From: Anaerosoma sp034007245
GTDB lineage: Bacteria > Actinomycetota > Coriobacteriia > Anaerosomatales > Anaerosomataceae
NCBI GenBank assembly: GCA_034007245.1
Contig: JAVERH010000003.1
Location: forward strand, 1-41,015
Reading direction: 5' to 3'
Length of the DNA stretch: 41,015 nt
In this document: piece by piece, positions 14,354 through 22,934 of the stretch
Numbering within the stretch: the first letter of the stretch is position 1
Layout: the number at the start of each line of letters is the position of its first letter
Made by a program: the position numbers and the translations under genes
The notes under the pieces: generated by a model
The model's input: only the letters and a program-made list of their open reading frames with translations
What the model was told of the DNA's origin: nothing
The model's database searches: none

Positions 14354-15969
14354 TCGAGATCCGCAACTGCACACTACCGCTCTCGGCGGGACTACCGGGG
14401 CACGAAGCGGCCATCGTGGCCGCCGCTGCCCGCCGGCTCAGCATCGGCGAAGAGGCGGTCGAAGACGTGCGGCTCCTCAGGCGCTCGGTGGATGCCCGTC
14501 GTACTTCGAACGTTCACTTCGTAGCGACTCTCGGTGTGACGCTGAGTGGCGGGGGTCCGGCCGAGGTCGCCCTGCTCGAAGCCGCAGACGACCCGAATAT
14601 CTCCCTGTGCGCACCCCGGCAGCTGCCGATGGTCGCCCGGCCACAGATGCTGCCTGTCCTTCGTCCGGTAGTGGTCGGCACCGGCCCCGCGGGGCTCTTC
14701 GCTGCCCTCATGCTCGCCCGGGCAGGCGTGTGCCCCGTCGTGCTCGAGCGCGGGCAGGCGGTCGAAGAGCGCATCCGGACGGTGCGTGCCTTCGAACGCA
14801 CGGGTAAGCTCGATCCGGAGTGCAATATCCAGTTCGGTGAGGGCGGTGCGGGTACCTTCTCGGATGGAAAGCTCACTACGAGCACGAACGACCCGCGGTC
14901 CCGAAGCGTTCTCGAGGCGTTCGTGGCCGCCGGTGCGCCCGGTGAGATCCTCTGGCAGGCACATCCACACATCGGTACAGACCGCCTCACGGGGGCCGTC
15001 CGGCGGATGCGCGAGGAGGTCGTCTCTCTCGGCGGTGAGATGCGGTTCGGCACGCGGCTTTCCGGTCTGGTGCTCCGCGACGGCGAACTCGTGGCCGCGG
15101 TGACCGAGAGCGAGCGCGGTCGGGAAGAGATCCCTGTGGAAGCAGTCGTGATTGCTACAGGGCATAGCGCCCGGGATACGTTCGAGATGCTGTACGATCT
15201 GGGTGCAACACTCGTTCCTAAAGCGTTCTCGCTCGGCGTGCGTATCGAGCACAGCCAGGAGATGGTCGACCGTTCGCAGTACGGCGGGACCGCCGGTCAC
15301 CCCGCACTTGGTGCGGCCGACTACCGTCTTTCGTGTCATCTTCCGTCAGGGCGCTCGGTATACACCTTTTGCATGTGTCCCGGCGGTGAAGTGGTGGCTG
15401 CCGCGAGCGAGCAGGGTGGTGTGGTCACCAACGGCATGAGCCGCTTTGCGCGCGATGGTGCCAACGCGAACGCTGCGTTCCTCGTGAACGTCACTCCTGC
15501 CGACTTCTGTGGTGATCATCCACTCGCTGGCGTTGCGTTCCAGCGACGGTGGGAGCGCGCCGCGTTCGAGCTCGGTGGTCGTGATTTCCACGCGCCCGGG
15601 CAGCTGCTCGGCGACTTCATGGGTGGCGTTGCATCGCCCGGGCCCGGGAGTGTGTGTCCCACGTACCCGCTCGGCGTGACGTACACCGACCTTTCGCGCT
15701 GTCTGCCTGCGTACGTCGTGGCGGCGCTTCGCGAGGCGACCCCTCTCTTCGACCGTCGCCTGCGAGGTTTCTCCACACCCGATGCTGTGCTTACCGGTGT
15801 GGAGACGCGCTCGTCATCGCCGGTGCGCGTGCAGCGTGATGAGGCGATGCAGTCCAACCTACGCGGCGTCTACCCGTGCGGCGAGGGAGCGGGATATGCA
15901 GGTGGCATCATGTCGGCTGCTGTCGATGGAATGCGCTGTGCCGAGGCAGTGTTGACCCGCTACGCGTGA
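14350..15969 (+). CDS. COG2509-type FAD-dependent dehydrogenase
   Basis: This 539-aa protein carries PVVVGTGPAGLFAALMLARA at about 103-122 as its dinucleotide-binding loop. It also has the highly specific family text CNIQFGEGGAGTFSDGKL, and a C-terminal GVYPCGEGAGYAGGIMSAA flavin contact. The first ~95 residues form the extra N-terminal domain usual in this family. The substrate is unknown for the whole family. The start ATG 14350 overlaps the preceding TGA by 4 nt, so it is coupled to the BaiN-like gene and may act in the same pathway. It ends in a 10-nt tail-to-tail overlap with the thioesterase gene. Confidence 0.88.
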   Translation: MIEIRNCTLPLSAGLPGHEAAIVAAAARRLSIGEEAVEDVRLLRRSVDARRTSNVHFVATLGVTLSGGGPAEVALLEAADDPNISLCAPRQLPMVARPQMLPVLRPVVVGTGPAGLFAALMLARAGVCPVVLERGQAVEERIRTVRAFERTGKLDPECNIQFGEGGAGTFSDGKLTTSTNDPRSRSVLEAFVAAGAPGEILWQAHPHIGTDRLTGAVRRMREEVVSLGGEMRFGTRLSGLVLRDGELVAAVTESERGREEIPVEAVVIATGHSARDTFEMLYDLGATLVPKAFSLGVRIEHSQEMVDRSQYGGTAGHPALGAADYRLSCHLPSGRSVYTFCMCPGGEVVAAASEQGGVVTNGMSRFARDGANANAAFLVNVTPADFCGDHPLAGVAFQRRWERAAFELGGRDFHAPGQLLGDFMGGVASPGPGSVCPTYPLGVTYTDLSRCLPAYVVAALREATPLFDRRLRGFSTPDAVLTGVETRSSSPVRVQRDEAMQSNLRGVYPCGEGAGYAGGIMSAAVDGMRCAEAVLTRYA

Positions 15970-16454
15970 TCGTCCGGCCCGGACGCTGATTGACGCATGG
16001 TCTCGGGCATCTCGACGGTCACGACCGTACCCTCGGCGCAGACGATCCCGTCCACCGAGAGCGTCGAGGTGACGATGATCTTTCGACCGCTGACCTCCGT
16101 GGCGTGCGCTCTGAGTTCGAGAACAGCGTCGATGGGGGTGGGTTTGCGATAGTCCACATGGAGTGATGCGGTCACGTATCGTGGAGCCGGTGTGGCTCCG
16201 GTCTCTTGGTCTTCACGGCGCACCGCGGTCGCCGAGGCGGTCGCGGTGCTGTGGCAGTCGATGAGGGACGCGATGAGCCCCCCGTAGACGTACCCGGGAG
16301 GTCCTGTGTGGTACGGGCGGGGGCGGAAGTGGCAGACGGCCTCGTCGCCCTCCCAGAAGCTCTTGATGCAGAGACCGTCTTCGTTCAGACGACCGCACCC
16401 ATAGCAGTGGCTGAGTTCGTCGGGGTAGGAGTTCTGGAGCGCTGTGTCGGCCAT
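15960..16454 (-). CDS. PaaI-like hotdog-fold thioesterase
   Basis: The 164-aa protein has the PaaI/YigI-type hotdog core: PPGYVYGGLIASLIDCHSTA, with the central helix acidic residue, then VTASLHVDYRKPTPID and a final beta strand with VCAEGTVV. A CYGCG motif near residue 17 is common in a subgroup of these proteins. Members hydrolyse acyl-CoA thioesters in the cytoplasm. No strong ribosome binding site precedes ATG 16454. The gene is divergent from msrA and its 3' end overlaps the COG2509 gene by 10 nt. The acyl substrate is unknown. Confidence 0.85.
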   Translation of the reverse strand: MADTALQNSYPDELSHCYGCGRLNEDGLCIKSFWEGDEAVCHFRPRPYHTGPPGYVYGGLIASLIDCHSTATASATAVRREDQETGATPAPRYVTASLHVDYRKPTPIDAVLELRAHATEVSGRKIIVTSTLSVDGIVCAEGTVVTVEMPETMRQSASGPDDHA

Positions 16455-16568
16455 GCTGGTCCCGTTTCTGGTCGGGGTCGTTCCGGCAAGTGTACCCGCC
16501 GGAACGACTTGGCGCGTTTCGCGCTAGAGAGTCGGTACACAAAGGGTAGATTGAAAGTGGGTGAGCCG

Positions 16569-17243
16569 ATGAACGGGCGGCGTAGATCATGGAGAGCGGC
16601 TGTGGCGCTCTGTGTCGCACTCGCCGGCGTCCTCGGAGGATGTGTGCCTGCTTCTTCCCCGGATACCGGGTCCGATAGCACTCAGGTTACTTCGGCGCCT
16701 TCTCTGGAAGGGGGGACTATGGCGACCATCTATCTTGCAGGGGGCTGTTTCTGGGGCCTTGAGAAGTACTTCTCACTCGTCAACGGTGTGGTGGCGACCG
16801 ACGTCGGTTATGCAAACGGGATCACCGATTCGCCGAGCTACGAGGAGGTTTGTTCCGGTAGGACCGGTCATGCCGAGGCTGTTCGTGTGGACTACGATCC
16901 GGAGGTCGCGCCGCTACCGTTTTTGCTCGATGTCTTTTACGAAGCGATCGATCCTGTGGCGGTCAACCGTCAGGGTAACGATGTCGGCACGCAGTATCGC
17001 ACCGGCATCTACTACACCGATCCCGCCGAACAGACCATCATCGAACGCTCGATCAGAGAGCTCCAGACCCGGTACGACAGTCCGATCGCCATCGAGGTGG
17101 CGCCGTTTGAGAACTACACTTCTGCCGAGGGGTACCACCAGGACTATCTCGAGGTGAACCCCGGAGGATACTGTCACATCGGGCGTGCGGAGTTCGACTT
17201 CGCAAAGAGCGCGCGACCGACCGAGGAGCACTTCGGACGGTAG
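16569..17243 (+). CDS. msrA: Lipoprotein-type peptide methionine sulfoxide reductase MsrA
   Basis: The 224-aa product has a lipoprotein signal (basic start, hydrophobic stretch, lipobox ending at Cys25 in GVLGGC), a ~25-aa linker and then a complete MsrA domain. The catalytic Cys60 lies in GGCFWGLEKY, and the NDVGTQYRTGIYY and GYHQDYLEVNP motifs are intact. It reduces methionine-S-sulfoxide in proteins, here probably outside the membrane. A second in-frame ATG at 16719 begins exactly at the enzyme domain (MATIYLAGGCFWG) and is preceded by GGAAGGGGGG. A cytoplasmic form lacking the signal is therefore possible. The gene runs into a hairpin shared with the convergent gene. Confidence 0.93.
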   Translation: MNGRRRSWRAAVALCVALAGVLGGCVPASSPDTGSDSTQVTSAPSLEGGTMATIYLAGGCFWGLEKYFSLVNGVVATDVGYANGITDSPSYEEVCSGRTGHAEAVRVDYDPEVAPLPFLLDVFYEAIDPVAVNRQGNDVGTQYRTGIYYTDPAEQTIIERSIRELQTRYDSPIAIEVAPFENYTSAEGYHQDYLEVNPGGYCHIGRAEFDFAKSARPTEEHFGR

Positions 17244-17258
17244 ACGCATCGCACGAAA

Positions 17259-17289
17259 GGCGCCCGCCACGTACAGTGCGGCGGGCGCC
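17259..17289. terminator. Shared bidirectional terminator
   Basis: GGCGCCCGCC (17259-17268) pairs perfectly with GGCGGGCGCC (17280-17289) around an 11-nt loop, between the convergent msrA and CWB2 genes. On the minus strand the stem is followed by TTTCG, so it suits the leftward gene slightly better. On the plus strand it is followed by GGGGGG. Confidence 0.75.
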
Positions 17290-17309
17290 GGGGGGTCAGG
17301 ATGTGGGCC

Positions 17310-19241
17310 CTACGGGACCTTGGCTATGATCGAAGCGAGGACCGCATCAGACACGACGCCCACTCCGCCGAATACGTTCACGCGGCCCACCTGATAGCGA
17401 TGACTGTCGAGGAAAGTCTCCGTTGCAGGTGAGAGGGCGGTGCCGTTCGTGAGCAGGAGCGGGCTGCCATAGTATCCCATCGCTGCGCCTGCCCCGAGGG
17501 CGTCAGGGAATTTCTGTCCAGTCGCGAACCCGACTGTGTCGAGGTCGATCCACCGGTAGTCGAGGCCCTTCTGCACGACAGTGGCAGCCGTGGAGTATCG
17601 GTCGGTACCGGCCCATCGCTCGGTGATCGTGCCTACGCCTCCGTTGGCGGTGATCAAGCTGCGCAGCGCTGTGTCGGTCGCCGAGCTCACAACGCTCGTG
17701 CCGCCGATCACGTAGCCGATCGTGATATCGAGATCGTCGACCGCGCTTGCGATGGGGTCGGGGACGGCGTTGTTCTGGACGAGCAGGACCGGGCTATTGG
17801 CTGCAGCAGCGACAGGACCCGCCGCAAGTGCATCGGGGTAGTTCTCGCCGCTCGCGAAAAACGCCCGGGAGACAGCCTCTGGGCCGACGATGGTCTTGTG
17901 CCTGAGAGCGACCTCCGCTGAGGTCTCGTAGCGGCTGGCTCCAGCGATTCGCTCGATATCGTAGGTGAGATCGAGTTGGTTGTAGACAGCTGTCGAGATG
18001 ACGCTCGTGCCACCGATCACCCAGATCTTCGTAGTTCCGAGGCGTGCGATCTCGATCGCGGTCTCGGGTGGAAGTGCATCGACATCGGTGAGCAGCAGCG
18101 GTGCATCGAGCGCCTTAGCGAGAGGGGCTGCTGAGAGAGCATCCGGGAACTTCCGCCCGTTACAGAGCACGACATCGTGGGCTGTGCTGAAGTACGCGGA
18201 ACTCGCTGCCGCAGCGGTAGCGTACCGGGTCGTACCCGATGAGCGCGACTGTAGCTTTGTGTCAGAGGTCGCAAGATAGACATCGGAGTCGCCCATGAGG
18301 GGAAGGCCATGGAAGGCGATCCGGTGTCCGTAGATGCTTGGCTCTTGGTCGAAGGTCGTACTGCCGAAGCCCGGAGTCTGGAAGATGCTGGGCCCCGGAA
18401 AACCGTAGCCTATATCCGAACCGATCAAACCATTCGTGCTCTCACGCCATGTCACGCCGTTGTGGAAGATGCTCGGGTTCCGTTCCTGGAGCGTGCTGCT
18501 CGTAGCGACATCGCTGAGGGCTCCGTCTGCGGTGCTACAGGTCACGACGTTGTAGTCGCCAGCGTCGACGGTTCCCACCGCGACACGTGAGCCGTGCATC
18601 TCGATCGAATCGACCGTTTCGGTGAACGTGCGGAGCAGCGTCCAGGTCCCGGTCGGAGCGAGGTTCCGAATGTACAGGGTGCTCTCATATGTGACGAGCG
18701 CGCATCGTCCGTTATCCACGTCATACAGGGCTGCGGGGACCCCGTTGGATATCTGCGCGGCGGTATATCCACCCATGTCGTAGTTGCGGCTCCACAGATC
18801 AGCGTTCGTGTCATCCCACCAGACGACGAGGTTGCCGTCGATCCTCGGTCCGATCTCATCTGCATCGGTAGCGCGTACATCAGAGCTCGTGTTCGCGGTC
18901 CACTGATACATCTTGATATCCCAGTTGCCCGAACCGTTGTCCTGGTAGACTACCCGATCACCGGACACGTCGGGCTTGGCCTGGGTGCCACCCGGATCGG
19001 GGATCGTGCGAGTGACGCCGAGTCTGATGTTCGTGACGCGGACCTGGTCGCCATACTCATACGCAACGAGGTCGCCGTCGAGAGTCGCAGTGTCCTCATC
19101 GACTGTGTCGCTGTTAGCCAGCACCGCAGGCGTCCAGTCCACCGAGGGTAGGATGATCCCGAGGCCTGATGCCGAGCCCCCGAGAAGCATCACCGTCAAC
19201 ACCATGGCTAGAAAAGCAATTTGATGGTAGGTGTGTTTCAT
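17310..19241 (-). CDS. Secreted cell wall-binding repeat 2 (CWB2) protein with propeller-like domain
   Basis: The 643-aa protein has a signal peptide (residues 1-26, ending SASG). A region at ~40-325 resembles TolB/WD-type propeller blades, with recurring D-G-x-x-V-x-Y/W units. Three C-terminal CWB2 repeats follow (about 332-425, 429-530 and 540-641). Each repeat has a RYxTA/S element, a KFPDAL or NYPDAL core and a VIGGTSVVS-like end. CWB2 modules bind anionic wall polymers non-covalently in clostridia and are very common in some anaerobic actinobacteria. The start at ATG 19241 has GGGAGG 6-7 nt upstream. The exported function of the propeller part is unknown. Confidence 0.9.
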   Translation of the reverse strand: MKHTYHQIAFLAMVLTVMLLGGSASGLGIILPSVDWTPAVLANSDTVDEDTATLDGDLVAYEYGDQVRVTNIRLGVTRTIPDPGGTQAKPDVSGDRVVYQDNGSGNWDIKMYQWTANTSSDVRATDADEIGPRIDGNLVVWWDDTNADLWSRNYDMGGYTAAQISNGVPAALYDVDNGRCALVTYESTLYIRNLAPTGTWTLLRTFTETVDSIEMHGSRVAVGTVDAGDYNVVTCSTADGALSDVATSSTLQERNPSIFHNGVTWRESTNGLIGSDIGYGFPGPSIFQTPGFGSTTFDQEPSIYGHRIAFHGLPLMGDSDVYLATSDTKLQSRSSGTTRYATAAAASSAYFSTAHDVVLCNGRKFPDALSAAPLAKALDAPLLLTDVDALPPETAIEIARLGTTKIWVIGGTSVISTAVYNQLDLTYDIERIAGASRYETSAEVALRHKTIVGPEAVSRAFFASGENYPDALAAGPVAAAANSPVLLVQNNAVPDPIASAVDDLDITIGYVIGGTSVVSSATDTALRSLITANGGVGTITERWAGTDRYSTAATVVQKGLDYRWIDLDTVGFATGQKFPDALGAGAAMGYYGSPLLLTNGTALSPATETFLDSHRYQVGRVNVFGGVGVVSDAVLASIIAKVP

Positions 19242-19586
19242 GATGCGCCTCCCTGGGTTCCATGACCCTGAGCGGTGGCTGCAGGTCTCAACGCTGTACC
19301 CTTAGCAAGGAAGTTCGTAACGTGGAGTGAGTTATCAGACTGTAGATAGGCAGGTGCGGGCTGCCGAAGGTGTGCGAGATCGGTAGGGATCGGTCCGGTC
19401 TGACTGTCGGTGCATATCCAGAAAGTGTGTACAACCTGTAAGATGCTCCTGCTACACTGTTTTGCACGTGAAAGCGTCAGGGTCCCTGTTCGACCAAGCC
19501 GTGAACTGCTTAGCAGCTGCGGACGCTGCGGTTCCCGCGCACTCGTGTGACTGCACGGCTCCAGGGATCTCGGTAGAGGAGAACCA
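19242..19586. other. Divergent intergenic region with a structured leader toward the ABC transporter
   Basis: These 345 nt separate the CWB2 gene from the amino acid transporter. Rightward there is a promoter at 19429-19458 and then about 120 nt of leader. Within the leader AGCCGTG (19497-19503) pairs with CACGGCT (19554-19560), enclosing small hairpins CTGC-TTA-GCAG (19506-19516) and GCGG-TTC-CCGC (19528-19538). No known riboswitch consensus was recognised. No clear promoter for the leftward gene was found, and no open frame here is convincing. Confidence 0.45.
19429..19458 (+). promoter_or_regulatory. Promoter of the polar amino acid transporter operon
   Basis: TGTACA (19429-19434), an 18-nt spacer and TACACT (19453-19458) preceded by TGC form an extended minus 10 promoter. 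The same TGCTACACT string occurs in the promoter of the RlpA-like gene at 27866-27874, which supports it as a real element in this genome. Confidence 0.55.
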
Positions 19587-20312
<726 letters not shown>

Positions 20313-20415
20313 GAAGCGTCTCGCCAGGGCACCGGGAGCCATCTGTGGCTCCGTGTTTATCAGCCACGACCGCATGACAATGCATCCCGGCAACGTCCGG
20401 GGAGAAGGAGGAAGC

Positions 20416-21264
20416 ATGAAGAAGTCAGCGCTACTGTCCCTGCTTCTCGTATTCGTGCTCGCGTTCAGTGCTCTTGCACTGATCGGGTGCGGTACCGAGG
20501 AGCCCGCTGAGCCCGCCGACAACGCCGCAGAGCCGGCCGAGGCGGCTTCGGAGATCCCTGCTGAGGTCCAGGCGATCGTCGATAGCGGGAAGCTTCGTGT
20601 GGGCGTGAAGGCCGATGTTCCTAACTTCGGTCTGCAAGATGCTGCCACCGGTGAGTTCGAGGGTATGGAGATCGACTTCGCCTACGCGCTTGCCGAGCGG
20701 ATGGGGCTCACCAGGGACGACGTGGAGTTCCAGCCCGTCACTGCCAAGACCCGTGGTCCGCTGCTCGACAACGGCCAGCTCGATGTGGTCATCGCTACTT
20801 TCACCATCAAGCCTGAGCGTCTTGAGCAGTGGAACTTCTCCGACGCGTACTACCAAGACGAGGTCGGTTTGCTCGTGAAGAAGGATTCCGGTATCGAGAG
20901 CCTCGCCGATCTCGACGGCAAGGTCGTCGGGGTGGCACAGGGTGCGACTACGCGCGATGCGGTTCAGGCCGAGGCTGACGCGCTCGGCATCGAGCTCGAG
21001 TTCCTCGAGTTCGCGACCTACCCCGAGATCAACGCCGCGCTCGAGTCCGGTCGTGTCGACGCGTTCTCGGTCGACAAGTCCATCCTCTCCGGCTACCTGA
21101 CCGACGCCTCGGTCATCCTGCCCGAAGGCTTCTCGCCGCAGGACTACGGGGTCGCGAGCAAGCTCGGTACCGACGAGCTGCGTGAGTTCATCAACGACAC
21201 CCTTGACGAGATGAATGAGAACGGCACGATGGACGAGCTTCTCACGAAGTGGAATCTAGGCTGA
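20416..21264 (+). CDS. Amino acid-binding lipoprotein (family 3 solute-binding protein)
   Basis: The 282-aa protein has a lipoprotein signal with lipobox ending at Cys25 (ALIGC), then an acidic Ala/Glu/Pro-rich linker to about residue 45. A complete family 3 binding domain follows, beginning GKLRVGVKADVPNFG. The segment DVVIATFTIKPERLEQWNFSD is the hinge text shared by Glu/Asp/Gln binding proteins (GltI, GlnH, CjaA-like). ATG 20416 has GGAGG 5 nt upstream. It captures the amino acid outside the membrane for the two permeases that follow. Confidence 0.92.
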   Translation: MKKSALLSLLLVFVLAFSALALIGCGTEEPAEPADNAAEPAEAASEIPAEVQAIVDSGKLRVGVKADVPNFGLQDAATGEFEGMEIDFAYALAERMGLTRDDVEFQPVTAKTRGPLLDNGQLDVVIATFTIKPERLEQWNFSDAYYQDEVGLLVKKDSGIESLADLDGKVVGVAQGATTRDAVQAEADALGIELEFLEFATYPEINAALESGRVDAFSVDKSILSGYLTDASVILPEGFSPQDYGVASKLGTDELREFINDTLDEMNENGTMDELLTKWNLG

Positions 21265-21290
21265 TCGTTCGCGATCAAGCCTGAGAACGC

Positions 21291-21998
21291 ATGGCAGAGC
21301 TCTTTGAGCGCATAGGCTTTCTGCAGCAGGGACCGTTCGCGGTCCCTCGCTGGGAGGCGCTGTTCGCCAATATGGATACGCTCTGGGAAGGTGCGCTCGT
21401 GACGCTGCTGGTGGCGTCCCTGGGGCTGGTGCTCTCGCTGGCCCTGGGGACGATCATCGGCGTGATGTCGGCCTCGCAGTGGAAAGCGCCACGTGCGTTC
21501 GCGCGGGCGTATGTCGAGTTCTTCCAGAACACCCCGCTGCTCATCCAGGTGTTCATGATCTACAACGCACTCCCGATCCTCATCAAAGGGATGTTCATTC
21601 CCGTGATCGTGATCGGCATCATCGGCGTTGGTATGTATCACGGCGCATATATCGCTGAGGTCGTCCGAGCCGGTATCCAGTCGATCGGGCGGGGACAGCT
21701 CGAAGCCGCTCTTTCGCAGGGCTTCAGTTATGTCGGCGCGATGCGGTATATCATCATCCCGCAGGCTATGCGCGTGGTTCTGCCGCCGCTCACCAACCAG
21801 GCTGTGAGCCTTATCAAGAACACCTCGGTGCTTGCCGTCATCGCGGGTGGCGATCTGATGTACGCTGGCGACTCCTTCGCCGGTACGTACGGCCACTACG
21901 GACCTACGTATGTCGTGGTCGGCCTGTTGTACTTTGCCATGTGCTTCCCGCTTGCTCGCCTGGCACGGCGGCTTGAGTCGAAGGCGAGGGTGGCCTGA
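21291..21998 (+). CDS. Polar amino acid ABC transporter permease 1 (HisM/GlnP type)
   Basis: This 235-aa membrane protein has about five helices. It has the HisM-family marks YVEFFQNTPLLIQVFMIY (the R-x-T-P-x-L-like element) and the EAA loop EALSQGFSYVGAMRYIIIPQA, here read from LEAALSQGFS onward, which docks on the ATPase. It starts 26 nt after the binding protein gene and ends in a 1-nt TGATG overlap with the second permease. The two permeases would form a heterodimer. The N-terminal ~35 residues are longer than in the partner. Confidence 0.92.
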   Translation: MAELFERIGFLQQGPFAVPRWEALFANMDTLWEGALVTLLVASLGLVLSLALGTIIGVMSASQWKAPRAFARAYVEFFQNTPLLIQVFMIYNALPILIKGMFIPVIVIGIIGVGMYHGAYIAEVVRAGIQSIGRGQLEAALSQGFSYVGAMRYIIIPQAMRVVLPPLTNQAVSLIKNTSVLAVIAGGDLMYAGDSFAGTYGHYGPTYVVVGLLYFAMCFPLARLARRLESKARVA

Positions 21999-22684
21999 TG
22001 GACGCCCTCATGAACAGCCCCGTCATGGTGATGCTTTCTGATCCGGTGCTCTATATCGGCCTTGGCAAGGGCCTGCTGCTCACACTCGAGATCGCGGCGA
22101 TCTCCATCGTACTGAGTTCAGTCTTCGGGACGGTCATCGGTGCGATGCGCTACACGGGGCTTCCCGTCATCAGCCATGTTGCCGCGACCTACGTCGAAGT
22201 CGTCCGCAATCTGCCTCAGATCCTGTTGATCCTGGTGAGCTACTTCGTGCTGGGGCTGCCGGGTAAGTGGGCTGCGGTGATAGGCCTCACGATCTACACC
22301 ACCGCGATCATCGCCGAGGTCATCCGTGGCGGGCTCAACTCGGTTGCGGTCGGTCAGTGGGAGGCTGCAAAGTCGCAGGGATTCTCGTTCTTGAAGTCGA
22401 TGTGGTACATCGTTCTGCCGCCGGCCGTGGTCAAGATGATCCCGCCGATCGTGTCGCAGTTCGTGACCGTCATCAAGGACTCTTCGTTCGCCATGGTGAT
22501 TGGTGCCGGTGAGCTGATGTTCAAGGGGACGATCCTGGCTGGCAAGTACTGGAAGCCCTCGCAGATCATCACGATCTATCTCCTCATCTCGCTCATCTAC
22601 TTCGCGATCAACTTCGCGATCTCCACCGTTGCTCGTCGGCTGCAGAAGAAGCTCTCCACGGGTCGCGGGTCGATCGGGAACTAG
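21998..22684 (+). CDS. Polar amino acid ABC transporter permease 2 (HisM/GlnP type)
   Basis: The 228-aa permease pairs with the previous one. It has YVEVVRNLPQILLILVSYF, the consensus NxP element of the PAAT family, and the ATPase-contacting EAA loop GQWEAAKSQGFSFLKSMWY ending at VLPPA. Start and preceding stop share one base (TGATG). It is the last gene of the operon, and no clear hairpin follows at once. The structured DNA at 22836-22868 might serve. Confidence 0.92.
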   Translation: MDALMNSPVMVMLSDPVLYIGLGKGLLLTLEIAAISIVLSSVFGTVIGAMRYTGLPVISHVAATYVEVVRNLPQILLILVSYFVLGLPGKWAAVIGLTIYTTAIIAEVIRGGLNSVAVGQWEAAKSQGFSFLKSMWYIVLPPAVVKMIPPIVSQFVTVIKDSSFAMVIGAGELMFKGTILAGKYWKPSQIITIYLLISLIYFAINFAISTVARRLQKKLSTGRGSIGN

Positions 22685-22689
22685 CGAGG

Positions 22690-22829
22690 ACGATCGATCC
22701 TCTGGCCCGAGTGCTCTGCTGCCGGGCGCTTCAGTCCCGAGGCCGCGGACGGCCCGGTCGAGTATCGTCCGTCTATAGTGATGGCCGATGGGGGCACGAT
22801 CGATCTGGACTAAGGTATGACGATCGATC
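22690..22829. repeat. Three copies of ACGATCGATC upstream of metN
   Basis: The 10-mer ACGATCGATC, which contains the palindrome GATCGATC, occurs at 22690-22699, 22796-22805 and 22820-22829 in the 250-nt gap before metN. A further hairpin (CGGTGACGG against CCGTCGCCG) lies at about 22837-22868. Repeated palindromes upstream of a methionine transporter suggest a repressor site array, which is an inference. No SAM-riboswitch consensus was recognised. Confidence 0.45.
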
Positions 22830-22920
22830 CAGGAACGGTGACGGCGCACTTCAGCGCTCCGTCGCCGTGCTACGTTTCGGACATTTATCGGCTCACGTGC
22901 ATCGTGGGCTTATAACGGGC

Positions 22921-22926
22921 TAGAAT
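22921..22926 (+). promoter_or_regulatory. metN minus 10 giving a leaderless transcript
   Basis: TAGAAT at 22921-22926 is followed by only 8 nt before the metN ATG at 22935, and there is no ribosome binding site between. Transcription would start at or within a base or two of the ATG. The minus 35 region (TGCATC at 17 nt) is weak. Confidence 0.45.
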
Positions 22927-22934
22927 GGCACGTC

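Noticed and set aside
14392..15339. Minus-strand frame opposite the COG2509 flavoprotein
   Set aside because: The opposite strand carries unmistakable flavoprotein motifs, while this frame has none.
22685..22934. SAM riboswitch upstream of metN
   Set aside because: None of the SAM-I, SAM-II or SAM-IV core sequences that I know is present, and the nearest promoter gives a leaderless mRNA.
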